Notes: generated by a model not told the origin, from the sequence alone. Shown: positions 9,957-19,909, counted from the stretch's first letter. The stretch is DNA of 40,071 bases from an uncultured bacterium (GCA_903929735.1 CAIYVW010000019.1:1-40071); one strand, 5' to 3'. Program-made: numbers and translations.

Positions 9957-9980
9957 TAAAAATCCCCAGTGGGGATTTTT
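9957..9980. terminator. Bidirectional intrinsic terminator
   Basis: AATCCCCagtGGGGATTTTT between convergent APH-like gene and rpmG. Confidence 0.8.
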
Positions 9981-9982
9981 AT

Positions 9983-10147
9983 TTAACCAGTAATTTTTGC
10001 TTCTTTGTGCATAGTATTTTTTACACAACCTTTACAAAATTTCTTTAATCCAAGCTTCTTTGGAACTAATTTTTTGTTTTTACTTGTATAATAGTTTGCA
10101 CTTTTGCAAACACTGCATTTTAATCTTAAAAGTCTATCTTGTGACAT
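9983..10147 (-). CDS. rpmG: 50S ribosomal protein L33
   Basis: Own translation: MSQDRLLRLKCSVCKSANYYTSKNKKLVPKKLGLKKFCKGCVKNTMHKEAKITG*; CxxC...CxxC; absent from ORF track due to size. Confidence 0.9.
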   Translation of the reverse strand: MSQDRLLRLKCSVCKSANYYTSKNKKLVPKKLGLKKFCKGCVKNTMHKEAKITG

Positions 10148-10203
10148 AATCCCTACAATACTATAAAACGCCTAAAAATGCAAATAAATATGGATGAGCT
10201 TGT

Positions 10204-11346
10204 TTAAACTATAACCCTTGGTAATAAAGAACTTATTTTAGTAGTAACTTCATAGTTTATTGAACCCATTTCTTTAGCCAACTCTTCTGTCGAGATTTTA
10301 CTCTTAACTTGAACCCCCAATATAACTACTTCATCATCTGATCTAACATCTTTAATATTTGATACATCAACTACTATCATATTCATAGCAACTCTACCTA
10401 ATATATTAGCCTTTTTCCCTTTTATTAGAACATAACCATTATTTGAAAGAGTTCTTATGAGACCATCAGCGTATCCTTGAGGTATTATAGCTATCTTAGT
10501 CGTTTTTTTAGTTATATAGGTAAGACCATATCCAATAGGATGGTTAGGAGGTAATACTTTAACTTGGGCTATATGTGTTATCCATCTTAATATGGGCTTT
10601 AAATTTATTTTATTTTTATTTAAAAACTCTAGATGACTACTTGGCCATAAACCATAAAGTCCAATACCAAGTCTTACAATAGTATGAAGACTATCACCTT
10701 TATCATAAACAATAATTCCCGAAGTAGCTGATATGTGTGTATTTATTTTTTTAAATCCATTTTCTTTAAAATATTCTAAACACTCATGATAAGTATCTAT
10801 TTGTTTTTGAGCATGTGTAAAATTCATAGTATCTTCTATGTTTGCAAAATGAGAATACACTCCATCCAAAATAATATTATTTAAATTTTTAATTTCTTTA
10901 ATTACAATTTCCACTTGAAATGGCATTATACCTTCTCTTCCTAAATATGAATCTATGGCTAGATGAACCTTCGTTTTAATTTTAAAATCTTTAGCTATAT
11001 GATTAATTTTTAAAAGATGTATTAAATCAAAAGCACAAATTATAGCCTTTAATTTAATGGCTCTCTTTATGCCATCTTCGTTCAAATAGCCAAATATGAG
11101 TATTGGTTTTTTTGTAAATTTTCTTATTCTCTCACACTCTTCAATGCTATCTACTTGGAAATAATCAACATAAGAATTAGCTATTTTAACTACTTCTATA
11201 TCACCATGACCATAAGCATTTGCTTTAACAACTGCCGCTATTTTAGTTTTAGAACCAACTAAAGATCGGAATTGTTTAATATTATTTATTAGATTCTCTC
11301 TAGAAATCTCTATGTATGAAAGTGATTTTTCTATCTTATTTATCAT
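10204..11346 (-). CDS. alr: Alanine racemase
   Basis: KIAAVVKANAYGHG PLP-lysine motif, RLGIGLYG, GRVAMNMIVVDVS. Confidence 0.95.
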   Translation of the reverse strand: MINKIEKSLSYIEISRENLINNIKQFRSLVGSKTKIAAVVKANAYGHGDIEVVKIANSYVDYFQVDSIEECERIRKFTKKPILIFGYLNEDGIKRAIKLKAIICAFDLIHLLKINHIAKDFKIKTKVHLAIDSYLGREGIMPFQVEIVIKEIKNLNNIILDGVYSHFANIEDTMNFTHAQKQIDTYHECLEYFKENGFKKINTHISATSGIIVYDKGDSLHTIVRLGIGLYGLWPSSHLEFLNKNKINLKPILRWITHIAQVKVLPPNHPIGYGLTYITKKTTKIAIIPQGYADGLIRTLSNNGYVLIKGKKANILGRVAMNMIVVDVSNIKDVRSDDEVVILGVQVKSKISTEELAKEMGSINYEVTTKISSLLPRVIV

Positions 11347-11420
11347 TTAGCCACTATACTCTAATTAAGACATATTTTCAAAATTGATTTTTCTAACTTT
11401 TCTGTTAGAATACTAGCATT

Positions 11421-11501
11421 GCCGGGGTGGCGTAATGGTAGCCGCACTCGACTCAAAATCGAGTCTCGCAAGAGGTGGAAGTTCGAGTCTTCTCCCCGGC
11501 A
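11421..11501 (+). tRNA. tRNA-Leu (CAA)
   Basis: GCCGGGG/CCCCGGC acceptor, anticodon loop CTCAAAA, long variable arm, GTTCGAGTC. Confidence 0.92.
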
Positions 11502-11506
11502 CAAAA

Positions 11507-11538
11507 AAAATACACAGACATCTTTGTCTGTGTATTTT
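11507..11538. terminator. Intrinsic terminator between tRNA-Leu and murB 3' end
   Basis: AAAATACACAGAC-atcttt-GTCTGTGTATTTT. Confidence 0.8.
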
Positions 11539-11567
11539 ACTTTATAATTTCCTAATTTAATTCATAA

Positions 11568-12602
11568 TTATAATATTTCTGGCTCTTGTTGTAGTTCTAT
11601 ATCAAACTTGTCTTTTACAATTTTTATTATTTCATTTCGAGTTTTTATAATATCTTCAAAAGTAGCATTTGCAGTATTTACTAATACTAGAGCATTCTTA
11701 TCATATACAGAAACAGAGCCAAAAGACTTACCTTTCAATCCTGAATTTTCTATAAGCCAACCAGCAGGAACTTTTATATGATTTTCATCTACCGGGAAAA
11801 ATTTAGCCTCTGGAAAATCTATTTTTATTTTGTCAGCTACAGCATTTAAAACTATTGGGTTTTTGAAAAATGAACCTGCATTTGGAGAGACTCTCGGATC
11901 AGGGAGCTTTTCTTTTCGTATATATATAATAGCGTCTCGAATCTGTGAAAGAGTTGGACTAACTATTTCCATATCTTCAAAATATTTTGCAACGCCAGGA
12001 TATTTAGGAATCGTAGGTAGAGATTTATTTAATCTATAAGTTACCGCCGTTATTATATATCTACCCTTGGCTTCATTTTTAAAAATACTATCCCGATATC
12101 CAAATTTACAATCTTTATTATATATCTTGGAAAATTCTCTTTTTTCTATATCAAAAACTTCTACTTCTTGTATAGTATCTTTTACTTCTGATCCATAAGC
12201 ACCAATATTCTGTACCGGACTAGCTCCTACTGTGCCAGGAATAAAAGACAGAGCTTCAATACCTACTAGATTCATATTTACAGTTTTACGGACAAAATTA
12301 TCCCAATTCTCACCAGCACCGACTTTGATATCAATATATTCAGATGTTTCATTAATAATTTCAAAACTTTTAATTTCGATCTTGAGAGTAATCACTTTTA
12401 AAACACCATCCGAAAAAACAATATTTGAACCTCCTCCTAATACAAAAATCGGTATATTTTTATACTTTCTTTCATCATACGCTATAGCGTAAAACGATGG
12501 AAGTTCTTCTTTATTAGAAATAACTGCAAAATATCGAAATTGCCCTCCTATTTTGAGAGTTGAATAATCCTTGATATCCATATATTCCTCTATCTTTATC
12601 AT
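11568..12602 (-). CDS. murB: UDP-N-acetylenolpyruvoylglucosamine reductase
   Basis: IPIFVLGGGSNIVFSD, GIEALSFIPGTVGASPVQNIGAYGSEV, GYRDSIFK, SPNAGSFFKNP. Confidence 0.95.
   Translation of the reverse strand: MIKIEEYMDIKDYSTLKIGGQFRYFAVISNKEELPSFYAIAYDERKYKNIPIFVLGGGSNIVFSDGVLKVITLKIEIKSFEIINETSEYIDIKVGAGENWDNFVRKTVNMNLVGIEALSFIPGTVGASPVQNIGAYGSEVKDTIQEVEVFDIEKREFSKIYNKDCKFGYRDSIFKNEAKGRYIITAVTYRLNKSLPTIPKYPGVAKYFEDMEIVSPTLSQIRDAIIYIRKEKLPDPRVSPNAGSFFKNPIVLNAVADKIKIDFPEAKFFPVDENHIKVPAGWLIENSGLKGKSFGSVSVYDKNALVLVNTANATFEDIIKTRNEIIKIVKDKFDIELQQEPEIL
12478..12491. repeat. 14-bp perfect palindrome within murB (TACGCTATAGCGTA)
   Basis: Shares the 12-bp core ACGCTATAGCGT with the miaA palindrome; flanked by CATCa...aaacGATG. 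Confidence 0.8.
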
Positions 12603-12609
12603 ATTGCAA

Positions 12610-12629
12610 TTATATCATATATGATATAA
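12610..12629. promoter_or_regulatory. 20-bp perfect palindrome in murB/murA divergent intergenic region; candidate operator
   Basis: TTATATCATATATGATATAA; lies between murB start (12602) and HTH-murA start (12680). Confidence 0.5.
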
Positions 12630-12679
12630 AATAGTAAATAGAATTATTAACAATTATTATCAGATAATAAAATAAATGT

Positions 12680-14194
12680 ATGAAGAAAGAAACAGAACAG
12701 CAAAAAATTGGGCTATTTATAAAAGAATTAAGAGAAAGAAAATTAATGACTCAAGATGAGTTTGCTAAAGCTTTAGAAACTTCACAAAGTGCTGTTGCTA
12801 GAATGGAAAAAGGAGAACAAAATTTTAGCACTGAAATATTAGGGAAAATTAGTGAAGTATTAAATCAGCAGATAGTCTCCTTAGCTAATTCATCAATAGA
12901 TTTTCAAATCACAGGAGGTAAAAAACTTCACGGAAGTATAAATACAAACTTTTCCAAAAATGGTGCTGTCGGTCTACTCTGTGCTTCCTTATTAAATCGT
13001 GGTAAAACTACTCTTCATGGTATTGCTCGTATTGAAGAAGTCTACAGAGTAATAGAGATACTTGAGAGCATTGGTGTATCTGTTAAATGGATAGATAATA
13101 ATTCTGTCTTAATAATTCCTCCTACTAAATTTAGCTTAGAAAAGATAAATATTGAATCTGCTATTAAGACACGCTCTGTCATTATGCTCATAGGACCTCT
13201 TATACACTTACTACCTTCTTTCTCTATCCCCCATGCTTCTGGCTGCAAGTTAGGAAAACGCACAATTTCAGCACACACTTATGCTCTTGAAGACTTAGGG
13301 GTAAAGATAAAAACCACAAATACTGAATATAAAATTGAAAGTAAAAAATTAAGAGGAGCAAATATAGTAATGTATGAAGCTGGAGATACTGCTTGCGAGA
13401 ATATTCTTACTGCTGTATCAAAAATAAATGGTACTTCTACTATCAGATTCGCTAGTGCAAATTATATGGTACAAGAGATATGCTTCTTCTTAGAAAAATT
13501 AGGAGTTAAAATAGAAGGAATAGGAACTTCTACTCTAATTGTTCATGGAATAAAAGATATTAATACGGATATCGAATACACAAATAGCGAAGACCCTATT
13601 GAATCAATGATGTTTATATCCGCTGCTATTGCAACTGATTCAGAACTCAAAATACTACGCTGTCCAATAGATTTTCTTTCTCTTGAGCTTGAGAAGTTAA
13701 AAAGAATGGGGTTAAAATATAAAATAACTAAACAATATAAATCATATAATAAAAGAACAAATCTAGTAGACCTACATATATTCTCTTCTAAATTAAAAGC
13801 CTTAGAAGATAAAATACATGCCACTCCTTATCCAGGTATCAATATGGATAATCTCCCCTTCTTTGTTCCTATAGCAATCAAAGCCAAGGGCCAAACTATG
13901 ATACATGACTGGGTTTACGAGAATAGAGCTATATATTTCACAGAATTAAATAGACTAGGAGCAAGTGTTACATTAGCTGATCCTCATAGAGTATATATAC
14001 AAGGTGGTACTCCTCTAAAGGCAGCACAAGTTGTATGCCCTCCTGCTCTAAGACCTTCAATGATTATACTTATTGGCATGCTAGGATCTAATGGTACATC
14101 TATACTTAGAAATGTTTATATGATAAATCGTGGATATGAAGAAATAGCTGAAAGGTTAAATTCTATTGGAGCAGATATTAAAATACTAAAATAG
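12680..14194 (+). CDS. murA: XRE-type HTH domain fused to UDP-N-acetylglucosamine 1-carboxyvinyltransferase (MurA)
   Basis: N-term IGLFIKELRERKLMTQDEFAKALETSQSAVARMEKGEQ (HTH_3), then EPSP-synthase-fold MurA with KNGAVGLLCASLL, SGCKLGKRTISAHTYALEDLG (catalytic Cys loop), RPSMIILIGMLG. Confidence 0.92.
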   Translation: MKKETEQQKIGLFIKELRERKLMTQDEFAKALETSQSAVARMEKGEQNFSTEILGKISEVLNQQIVSLANSSIDFQITGGKKLHGSINTNFSKNGAVGLLCASLLNRGKTTLHGIARIEEVYRVIEILESIGVSVKWIDNNSVLIIPPTKFSLEKINIESAIKTRSVIMLIGPLIHLLPSFSIPHASGCKLGKRTISAHTYALEDLGVKIKTTNTEYKIESKKLRGANIVMYEAGDTACENILTAVSKINGTSTIRFASANYMVQEICFFLEKLGVKIEGIGTSTLIVHGIKDINTDIEYTNSEDPIESMMFISAAIATDSELKILRCPIDFLSLELEKLKRMGLKYKITKQYKSYNKRTNLVDLHIFSSKLKALEDKIHATPYPGINMDNLPFFVPIAIKAKGQTMIHDWVYENRAIYFTELNRLGASVTLADPHRVYIQGGTPLKAAQVVCPPALRPSMIILIGMLGSNGTSILRNVYMINRGYEEIAERLNSIGADIKILK

Positions 14195-14267
14195 GATAAT
14201 AATAAATATGAGCTCTCAGAGAGAACAAAAGGTATTTTTCAGAGACTATTTTATAATTCGCTTATAT

Positions 14268-15035
14268 TTAAATATTTTTAATTTCCAAACACATAAACAT
14301 AGGGATCTCTTTACGGGCTTTATCTTCAGCTGATTGTCTAGGACCACTTTGACTTTGCTTGTGAGATATCCATTCTTCTAAGCGTGTAATAGCAAATCCA
14401 TTTTTAGAAAATAATTTAACATAATCTTGAATAGATCTATGAAATGAAATAGTCTTTATTTTCTTTTTTGGATTTTTCTCTCCTGGAGTCATATCTATAT
14501 ATATTTTTGAAGGAGATAAATATTGGCTAATTATTCTAGATTGTACGCCCTCAGAGAAATACCAATCACTTCCTTGTGGTACTCGAAAAGTAGGATGATT
14601 CAAAACTAGAACCATTCTTCCATCCTTTTTAAGAATTCTTTTACATTCAGATAAAACTTCACTTACATTTTCTATATTTTGGATTGCAAGAACTACTACA
14701 ACAGTATCAACAGAATTATCTTTTAAAAACGGAGCTTTATGAGCAGGAGAAATATAAAATGACACTTTCTCTTTAGAGTTTTTCTTTGCTGTTTCTATTA
14801 GATTTTTTGATAAATCAGAAGCTACAACCAAAGCACCTTCATGAGCAAAAACATTAGCAAAATAACCTTGGCCACAAGCTAAATCATATACTAATTCCCC
14901 TTTCTTTAAAGAAAGAAATCTAAGGATATTAGGTAAGACAACCTTAGCCTGATAACTTTCATCATCCTTAAGTAATTCATCATACCAACTTGAGACCTTA
15001 TTCCAAGAAGTGTCATTCTTTTTTGATTTATCCAT
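14268..15035 (-). CDS. Class I SAM-dependent methyltransferase
   Basis: LVYDLACGQGYFANVFAHEGALVVASDLS, NVSEVLSECKRILKKDGRMVLVLNHP. Confidence 0.88.
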   Translation of the reverse strand: MDKSKKNDTSWNKVSSWYDELLKDDESYQAKVVLPNILRFLSLKKGELVYDLACGQGYFANVFAHEGALVVASDLSKNLIETAKKNSKEKVSFYISPAHKAPFLKDNSVDTVVVVLAIQNIENVSEVLSECKRILKKDGRMVLVLNHPTFRVPQGSDWYFSEGVQSRIISQYLSPSKIYIDMTPGEKNPKKKIKTISFHRSIQDYVKLFSKNGFAITRLEEWISHKQSQSGPRQSAEDKARKEIPMFMCLEIKNI

Positions 15036-15076
15036 ATAGACCAGATTATATAATATATTAGTCAGAGGTCCAACCT

Positions 15077-16540
15077 CTATTCTATTATAGTCATATCTTT
15101 AGCGCTTATATCTTTTTCGACATAGTCTTGGTAATTATTTCTACGACGAATCAAAAACATACTAACTATTCCTATCAATATAATACCTATAAAAGATATA
15201 TAAATTAAGAATTTATTATTCACATTATCATTTGAGTTAATAACACTAGAACCAAGGTCATTTAAATTTATAACTTCCTTTTCTTTATTAATTTTTTCTA
15301 TTCCTGATTTTACTTTATTAAAATTATTATTAGCAGAATAACTTTTAGGATAATTTATATTTTTATTTGGATAGTTTGCAAAAATCTCTCCAGATGAATT
15401 AAGAATTGTAATCGAAGTAAGGTCACTCATATCAAAACCTGTAATTTTCGGTGATAGTTTAATTTTTTTATTGGGTAATACTATCAGACCTTCAGGAACT
15501 ATGAAAGTATGGTTATTCCCTTTTATGATCCATCCATTAAGAGATATTTCATAATTAGAATTATTCTCAAGCTCTATATATGGATCATTATAAGAACCAA
15601 CTGAACTGATGATAATACTAGAAGGTACAACTTTGATAACTACTCTATCTGTAGATTCAGGTTTAGTATCAAAAACTGTATTATAATATGAAAGACTTAA
15701 AACATAATCACCACTATACTGATATGTATATTCAAAAGTATCAGATGTTTTACTTTGAGTCTCTCTACCATCACCAAAATTCCAAACAAATTTACCAGAT
15801 AATAATTTCTCTTTTTTGTGTCCTGTAGTATTCTGATCTACAACAAAAGGTATGCCTGCTGTCACAATATTCTTTGTAATAATCTTAGTATTTATTTTAA
15901 AATTATCTGGTTCCTTTTTAGTTACTGTCACGGGGGATGATCCTCCACCTGAAGATGAACTAGTACTTATGTTGCTATTAATAATTGATGTATTGGTATT
16001 TGTATCTTGGGAATTATTTTGATTTTGAGATTCTTTATTCACTATTCCAGGAGTAGGGTTCGCACCAATCCAAGATCCATCAATAATTTGGATAGAATTT
16101 CCATCTCCACTACCTCCCATACTAGAATTAAAAGTAACAGTACTGACAATATTTAGATCAGGATCTTTAAGAGAGATTGAATCATTCTCATTATTTAATC
16201 CTATCCAACTACTATCAAATAGTAAACCTGAAAAATTAGGCCAATCTAATTTAAATTTAGAAACATCCTGACAAATAATGGCATAAGATTGAGCTGGAGC
16301 CATAGAATCTCCTTGTGGTATTAAGGTATGTTTAGAATTATCAGAGAATAAATACCATTTAGATAAATCAGAAGGCTCAGTGCCAGTATTCTGCACTTCA
16401 ATCCATTCACGACCAGTGTCTGTGCCAGAAAGATCATACATTATTTCTGTAATCTGAAAATCAGCATAAGCATATCTAGTAAAGACAAAAAACCCTATCA
16501 AAAATAAAATTAATAAGAATTTTTTATTTATATTAATCAT
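15077..16540 (-). CDS. Lamin-tail domain / PKD domain surface protein with signal peptide and C-terminal TM anchor
   Basis: FQITEIMYDLSGTDTGREWIEVQNTG (LTD), FVWNFGDGRETQSKTSDTFEYTYQYSGDYVLSL (PKD), C-terminal FLIYISFIGIILIGIVSMFLIRRR. Confidence 0.85.
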   Translation of the reverse strand: MININKKFLLILFLIGFFVFTRYAYADFQITEIMYDLSGTDTGREWIEVQNTGTEPSDLSKWYLFSDNSKHTLIPQGDSMAPAQSYAIICQDVSKFKLDWPNFSGLLFDSSWIGLNNENDSISLKDPDLNIVSTVTFNSSMGGSGDGNSIQIIDGSWIGANPTPGIVNKESQNQNNSQDTNTNTSIINSNISTSSSSGGGSSPVTVTKKEPDNFKINTKIITKNIVTAGIPFVVDQNTTGHKKEKLLSGKFVWNFGDGRETQSKTSDTFEYTYQYSGDYVLSLSYYNTVFDTKPESTDRVVIKVVPSSIIISSVGSYNDPYIELENNSNYEISLNGWIIKGNNHTFIVPEGLIVLPNKKIKLSPKITGFDMSDLTSITILNSSGEIFANYPNKNINYPKSYSANNNFNKVKSGIEKINKEKEVINLNDLGSSVINSNDNVNNKFLIYISFIGIILIGIVSMFLIRRRNNYQDYVEKDISAKDMTIIE

Positions 16541-16552
16541 AAAATTAAAAAA

Positions 16553-18760
16553 TTATTCTAAAACTTTACGTAATACATCTTCAGGAACTTCTCTTTTAGC
16601 TTTTGGTTTTTGCCAAGTTTTCTCACCCGAATCTGATATTGTATCCATATTTTCTGATTTTTCTTGTGGTGAGGTATTTTCTACTATTTCATCCCTAATA
16701 GGATCATTATTTTCTAATTTTTCATTTGGATACATATTTTCTTTAATTTCCTCACTGTTTTTTTCTAACACAGTATTAGGTAATTCTATTTTATTCTCTT
16801 CTTTTGTGATTATATTATTATTTGATACTCTAGAAAGTAAATCTTTAAGGGATGACTTTTTTTCATCTGAAGCTTCTTTCGAAGAAATATTAAGATTTTT
16901 CTTAACTTCTTTTATATCTCCATTTTTTAAAGACGAAAGTGACACAGGAGGAGGAACATCTTTTTTTATTTCTGTAACAGCTTCTTCTGTGGGTTTTAGA
17001 TCTCTAGTATTAGTTAATCCAATTTTTTGTAATAATCCTTTTAATAAAGGAGAGGGTCCATTATGCTTTCTTTCTTGTTTCTGGTAGTTATTTTTATCTG
17101 AAACAAAGTTATTGTTACTTTTATTATTAATATTATTCTTAAAATTATTCTCTTGCTTATTTCTTGCAAATGACTGAGATTGATTATAACTTTTCGAGAC
17201 TTTAAAATTTGGATCTGTTGCCTGAAATTCTATACCCAAAGCTGCCAGTGGTGCTGTAGAAACTTTTTCTTCTTGACGAGATGAGCGAGAAGCTACAAAT
17301 CCCTGTTCTGGTTTAAGTTCGCCACTTTTAATCTTGAACATGCAATCTTTACAATAGACAGGTCTGCCCTCTTGAGGCTCAAATGGAACCATTGTTGACT
17401 TACCACAATTAGAACAATCTGCTTTATATTTTGCATCTCCTTCACCTATTTGAAGCATTCCACTCCATTTAGATATCTCATCTTCAACTTCTTTACGTGA
17501 TCTGGTGTAAAGATTACGAGAAGATTCTATTATCTTGTCTTTCACACCTGAACTAGGATCTACTTTGATAGGGGGTAAAGTAGTAGCTGAAAATGGTCGA
17601 CTAGTAATACCATCTATCATTAATTTCAAATACACATGATAGTTTGGTAAATTAACCAAATCTTGAGCTGTGAATTCTGGTTCAAATTCTTTCTCTAAGA
17701 AGTCAGCATCATCTGCCCCTACACGAAAGATTATCATAGTCCCGACGTTACCGAAAACAGCATCTCGAACTTTTGAACCATCTTTGTTCTCAAGTTGCGA
17801 CGTATATTGATGAGCTACAGTAAGATTAAGTCTATACTTACGAGCTTCAGATAAAATATTTGCAAAAGAGTCTGTAGCAAAATTTTGGAATTCATCAACA
17901 TATAAATAGAAATCTTTTCTTTCTTCTTCAGGGATACGAACACGCTCCATAGCAGCTAATTGGATTTTAGTAATAATCATTCCTCCGAGTAATGCAGAAT
18001 TATCTTCACCTATTCTCCCTTTAGAAACATTTACAAGAAATATCTTCCCTTCATTCATTATCTTGAATATATCAATCGTAGATTTTGGTTGACCTACAAC
18101 ATTTCTAATTATAGAAGTAGAAAGAAATTGTCCAACTTTATTTTGAATTGGAGCAATAGCTTCATTTCTAAATTGTTCACGCCATTGTTCATATTCATGA
18201 ACCCAGAAAGCTTTAACTACAGGATCTTTCAAATTACTTATTATCATCTGGCGATAATCTTTATCTACTAGAAGTCTAGGTATTCCTAAAAGAGTAGTCC
18301 CAGGAGTATCAAGCAAAGCTAAGATAGAATTATTTAAAATGTATTCCATACGAGAACTCCAAGCATTAGCCCAAATTTTTGTGAAAATTCCCATCAATCC
18401 TGAAGCTACTAAATGCTTATATTTTGGATCATCTAGTTGTATAACATTAAATCCAATATGAAAATCAGTATCTGCTGGATTAAAATAAATAACATCTTTA
18501 GTTCTATTTTCTGGAATAAGGTGAAGTATCTCTTCCACAAGCTCTCCATGAGGATCAACTACACATACACCTTCCCCATTTTGTATATTTTGAACAATAA
18601 GATTCGAAAGAAGCACAGATTTACCTGTACCTGACTTACCAAGTATATACATATGCTGACGGCGGTCTTTACGTTTTATTCCAAAGATATTATCACTATT
18701 ACGAAAATTCGTCTTAGCAAAGTAAGTTATATCACGATTGTGTGGAATTTCTTTTTCCAT
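16553..18760 (-). CDS. VirD4/TraM-like type IV secretion-type DNA-binding ATPase with Cys4 motif and long disordered C-terminus
   Basis: HMYILGKSGTGKSVLLSNLI Walker A, VNVSKGRIGEDNSALLGGMIITKIQLAA, FYLYVDEFQNFATDSFANILSEARKYRL, CSNCGK...CKDC. Confidence 0.85.
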   Translation of the reverse strand: MEKEIPHNRDITYFAKTNFRNSDNIFGIKRKDRRQHMYILGKSGTGKSVLLSNLIVQNIQNGEGVCVVDPHGELVEEILHLIPENRTKDVIYFNPADTDFHIGFNVIQLDDPKYKHLVASGLMGIFTKIWANAWSSRMEYILNNSILALLDTPGTTLLGIPRLLVDKDYRQMIISNLKDPVVKAFWVHEYEQWREQFRNEAIAPIQNKVGQFLSTSIIRNVVGQPKSTIDIFKIMNEGKIFLVNVSKGRIGEDNSALLGGMIITKIQLAAMERVRIPEEERKDFYLYVDEFQNFATDSFANILSEARKYRLNLTVAHQYTSQLENKDGSKVRDAVFGNVGTMIIFRVGADDADFLEKEFEPEFTAQDLVNLPNYHVYLKLMIDGITSRPFSATTLPPIKVDPSSGVKDKIIESSRNLYTRSRKEVEDEISKWSGMLQIGEGDAKYKADCSNCGKSTMVPFEPQEGRPVYCKDCMFKIKSGELKPEQGFVASRSSRQEEKVSTAPLAALGIEFQATDPNFKVSKSYNQSQSFARNKQENNFKNNINNKSNNNFVSDKNNYQKQERKHNGPSPLLKGLLQKIGLTNTRDLKPTEEAVTEIKKDVPPPVSLSSLKNGDIKEVKKNLNISSKEASDEKKSSLKDLLSRVSNNNIITKEENKIELPNTVLEKNSEEIKENMYPNEKLENNDPIRDEIVENTSPQEKSENMDTISDSGEKTWQKPKAKREVPEDVLRKVLE

Positions 18761-18868
18761 ATATTAATTTTATTATACCTCTATTCTTTTAAATAAAAAA
18801 GTATTTATCTTAATAAATCTGTTGACAAAATAAGTATACAGGCTTAAAGTTTAAGCAAAGCTCATATT

Positions 18869-19486
18869 ATGAAAATAATTTTAGAAATGTCGCTTATCGA
18901 CTGGTTAATTTTCTGACTGGCCATAGGTGCACACGTGCCTTTAGTTCTAGGAACTTTTAGGCAAAAAAATGACAGAAGTCAAACTTTTGTTACATGGATA
19001 TTATATTTCTCTCTAGACATTATTACTTTTTTTTCTGCCATAGAAACAGAAAAAGATAGTAGTTTTGTGATACTATTTGGTTTTTCAGTTGGTTCATTTA
19101 TCATGTCTCTGATTCTCTTCTACCAGAAAAAAATTAAATGGACAAAACTAGAAACTGTAATAATATCTTTAGTGATAATTTGTATCTATTTATTCAAAAG
19201 TAGTGGCCCTTACTGGGCGTTAATATTTGGGATAATCTCAGAAAGTATAATTGGAGTTTACCTAATAATTCAAACATGGCAGAGGCCTAAAGTTAAATAT
19301 AACTTTACAGCTTATATCATTTTTTTAATTGTTAGCATACTAGCAACTATAAATGCTGAAGACTGGAGCATACCGAAAGTTGGGTATCCACTCTGTGAGA
19401 CAATTCTAAATATAATTATCATTATGCCGCTGATTAAAAAATGGCGAAGAAAAAGAATTAAAACTAAAAAATTAAAAATGGCTTAA
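18869..19486 (+). CDS. Small multi-pass membrane protein; conceptual ORF from ATG 18869 interrupted by in-frame TGA at 18914-18916 (ORF-track version begins at GTG 18935)
   Basis: MKIILEMSLIDWLIF*LAIGAHVPLVLGTFRQKNDRSQTFVTW...; promoter-like TTGACA-17-TAAAGT upstream of the ATG. Confidence 0.55.
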
Positions 19487-19499
19487 TTAAGCCATTTTT
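19474..19499. terminator. 26-bp perfect palindrome acting as likely bidirectional terminator and encoding both C-termini
   Basis: AAAAATGGCTTAATTAAGCCATTTTT; both convergent CDSs end -KMA-TAA within it. Confidence 0.85.
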
Positions 19500-19909
19500 T
19501 TGTTTAAGATAGATGAGTGTTGAGTATCAGGCTTGTAGGGTGTACCATACTTTATTTCTACTCTTTCCAAGAAGCCAGATTCTATAGATTTATTTAAACT
19601 TTCTCCTAGAGATTCTTGATCATAACCCAAGAAAATAATATCTGGTTTAACTTCCTTAAGTATATTATATGTTCCCATTTCTAAGTCTCCCAATAAAACT
19701 AGATCAACTTCTGGTATTTCTAAAATATTTTTAATTCGATCAACTTCATTATATTTGGGTAATTTACCTTTCATTTTTTCTACCATACTATCACGAGCAA
19801 CAACCACAACAAGGTGATCTCCCTGCTCTTTAGCTTCTCTTATGAAAGATAGATGTCCCTCGTGGATATTATCAAATACTCCAAAAATTAAAACTTTCCT
19901 TGAATTCAT
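19487..19909 (-). CDS. Cytidylyltransferase-like (nucleotidyltransferase, FAD synthase/TagD-like) protein
   Basis: VLIFGVFDNIHEGHLSFIREAKEQGDHLVVVVARD HxGH-type motif; PDIIFLGYDQE. Confidence 0.85.
   Translation of the reverse strand: MNSRKVLIFGVFDNIHEGHLSFIREAKEQGDHLVVVVARDSMVEKMKGKLPKYNEVDRIKNILEIPEVDLVLLGDLEMGTYNILKEVKPDIIFLGYDQESLGESLNKSIESGFLERVEIKYGTPYKPDTQHSSILNKKMA

Noticed and set aside
12232-13824. ORFs 12232-12492 (+), 13042-13278 (-), 13543-13824 (-)
   Set aside because: Antisense to murB and murA with no independent support.
15064-15078. Small inverted repeat AGAGGT-cca-ACCTCT
   Set aside because: Short, intergenic, no T run; resembles AGGTC in the palindromic elements but too weak to count as a copy.
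18869-19486. Genome-wide UGA reassignment to Gly (as in SR1/Gracilibacteria)
   Set aside because: Long conserved genes (uvrA, mgtA, uvrB, proS) are intact under the standard code, so bulk UGA-Gly recoding is excluded; only a single in-frame TGA is noted.
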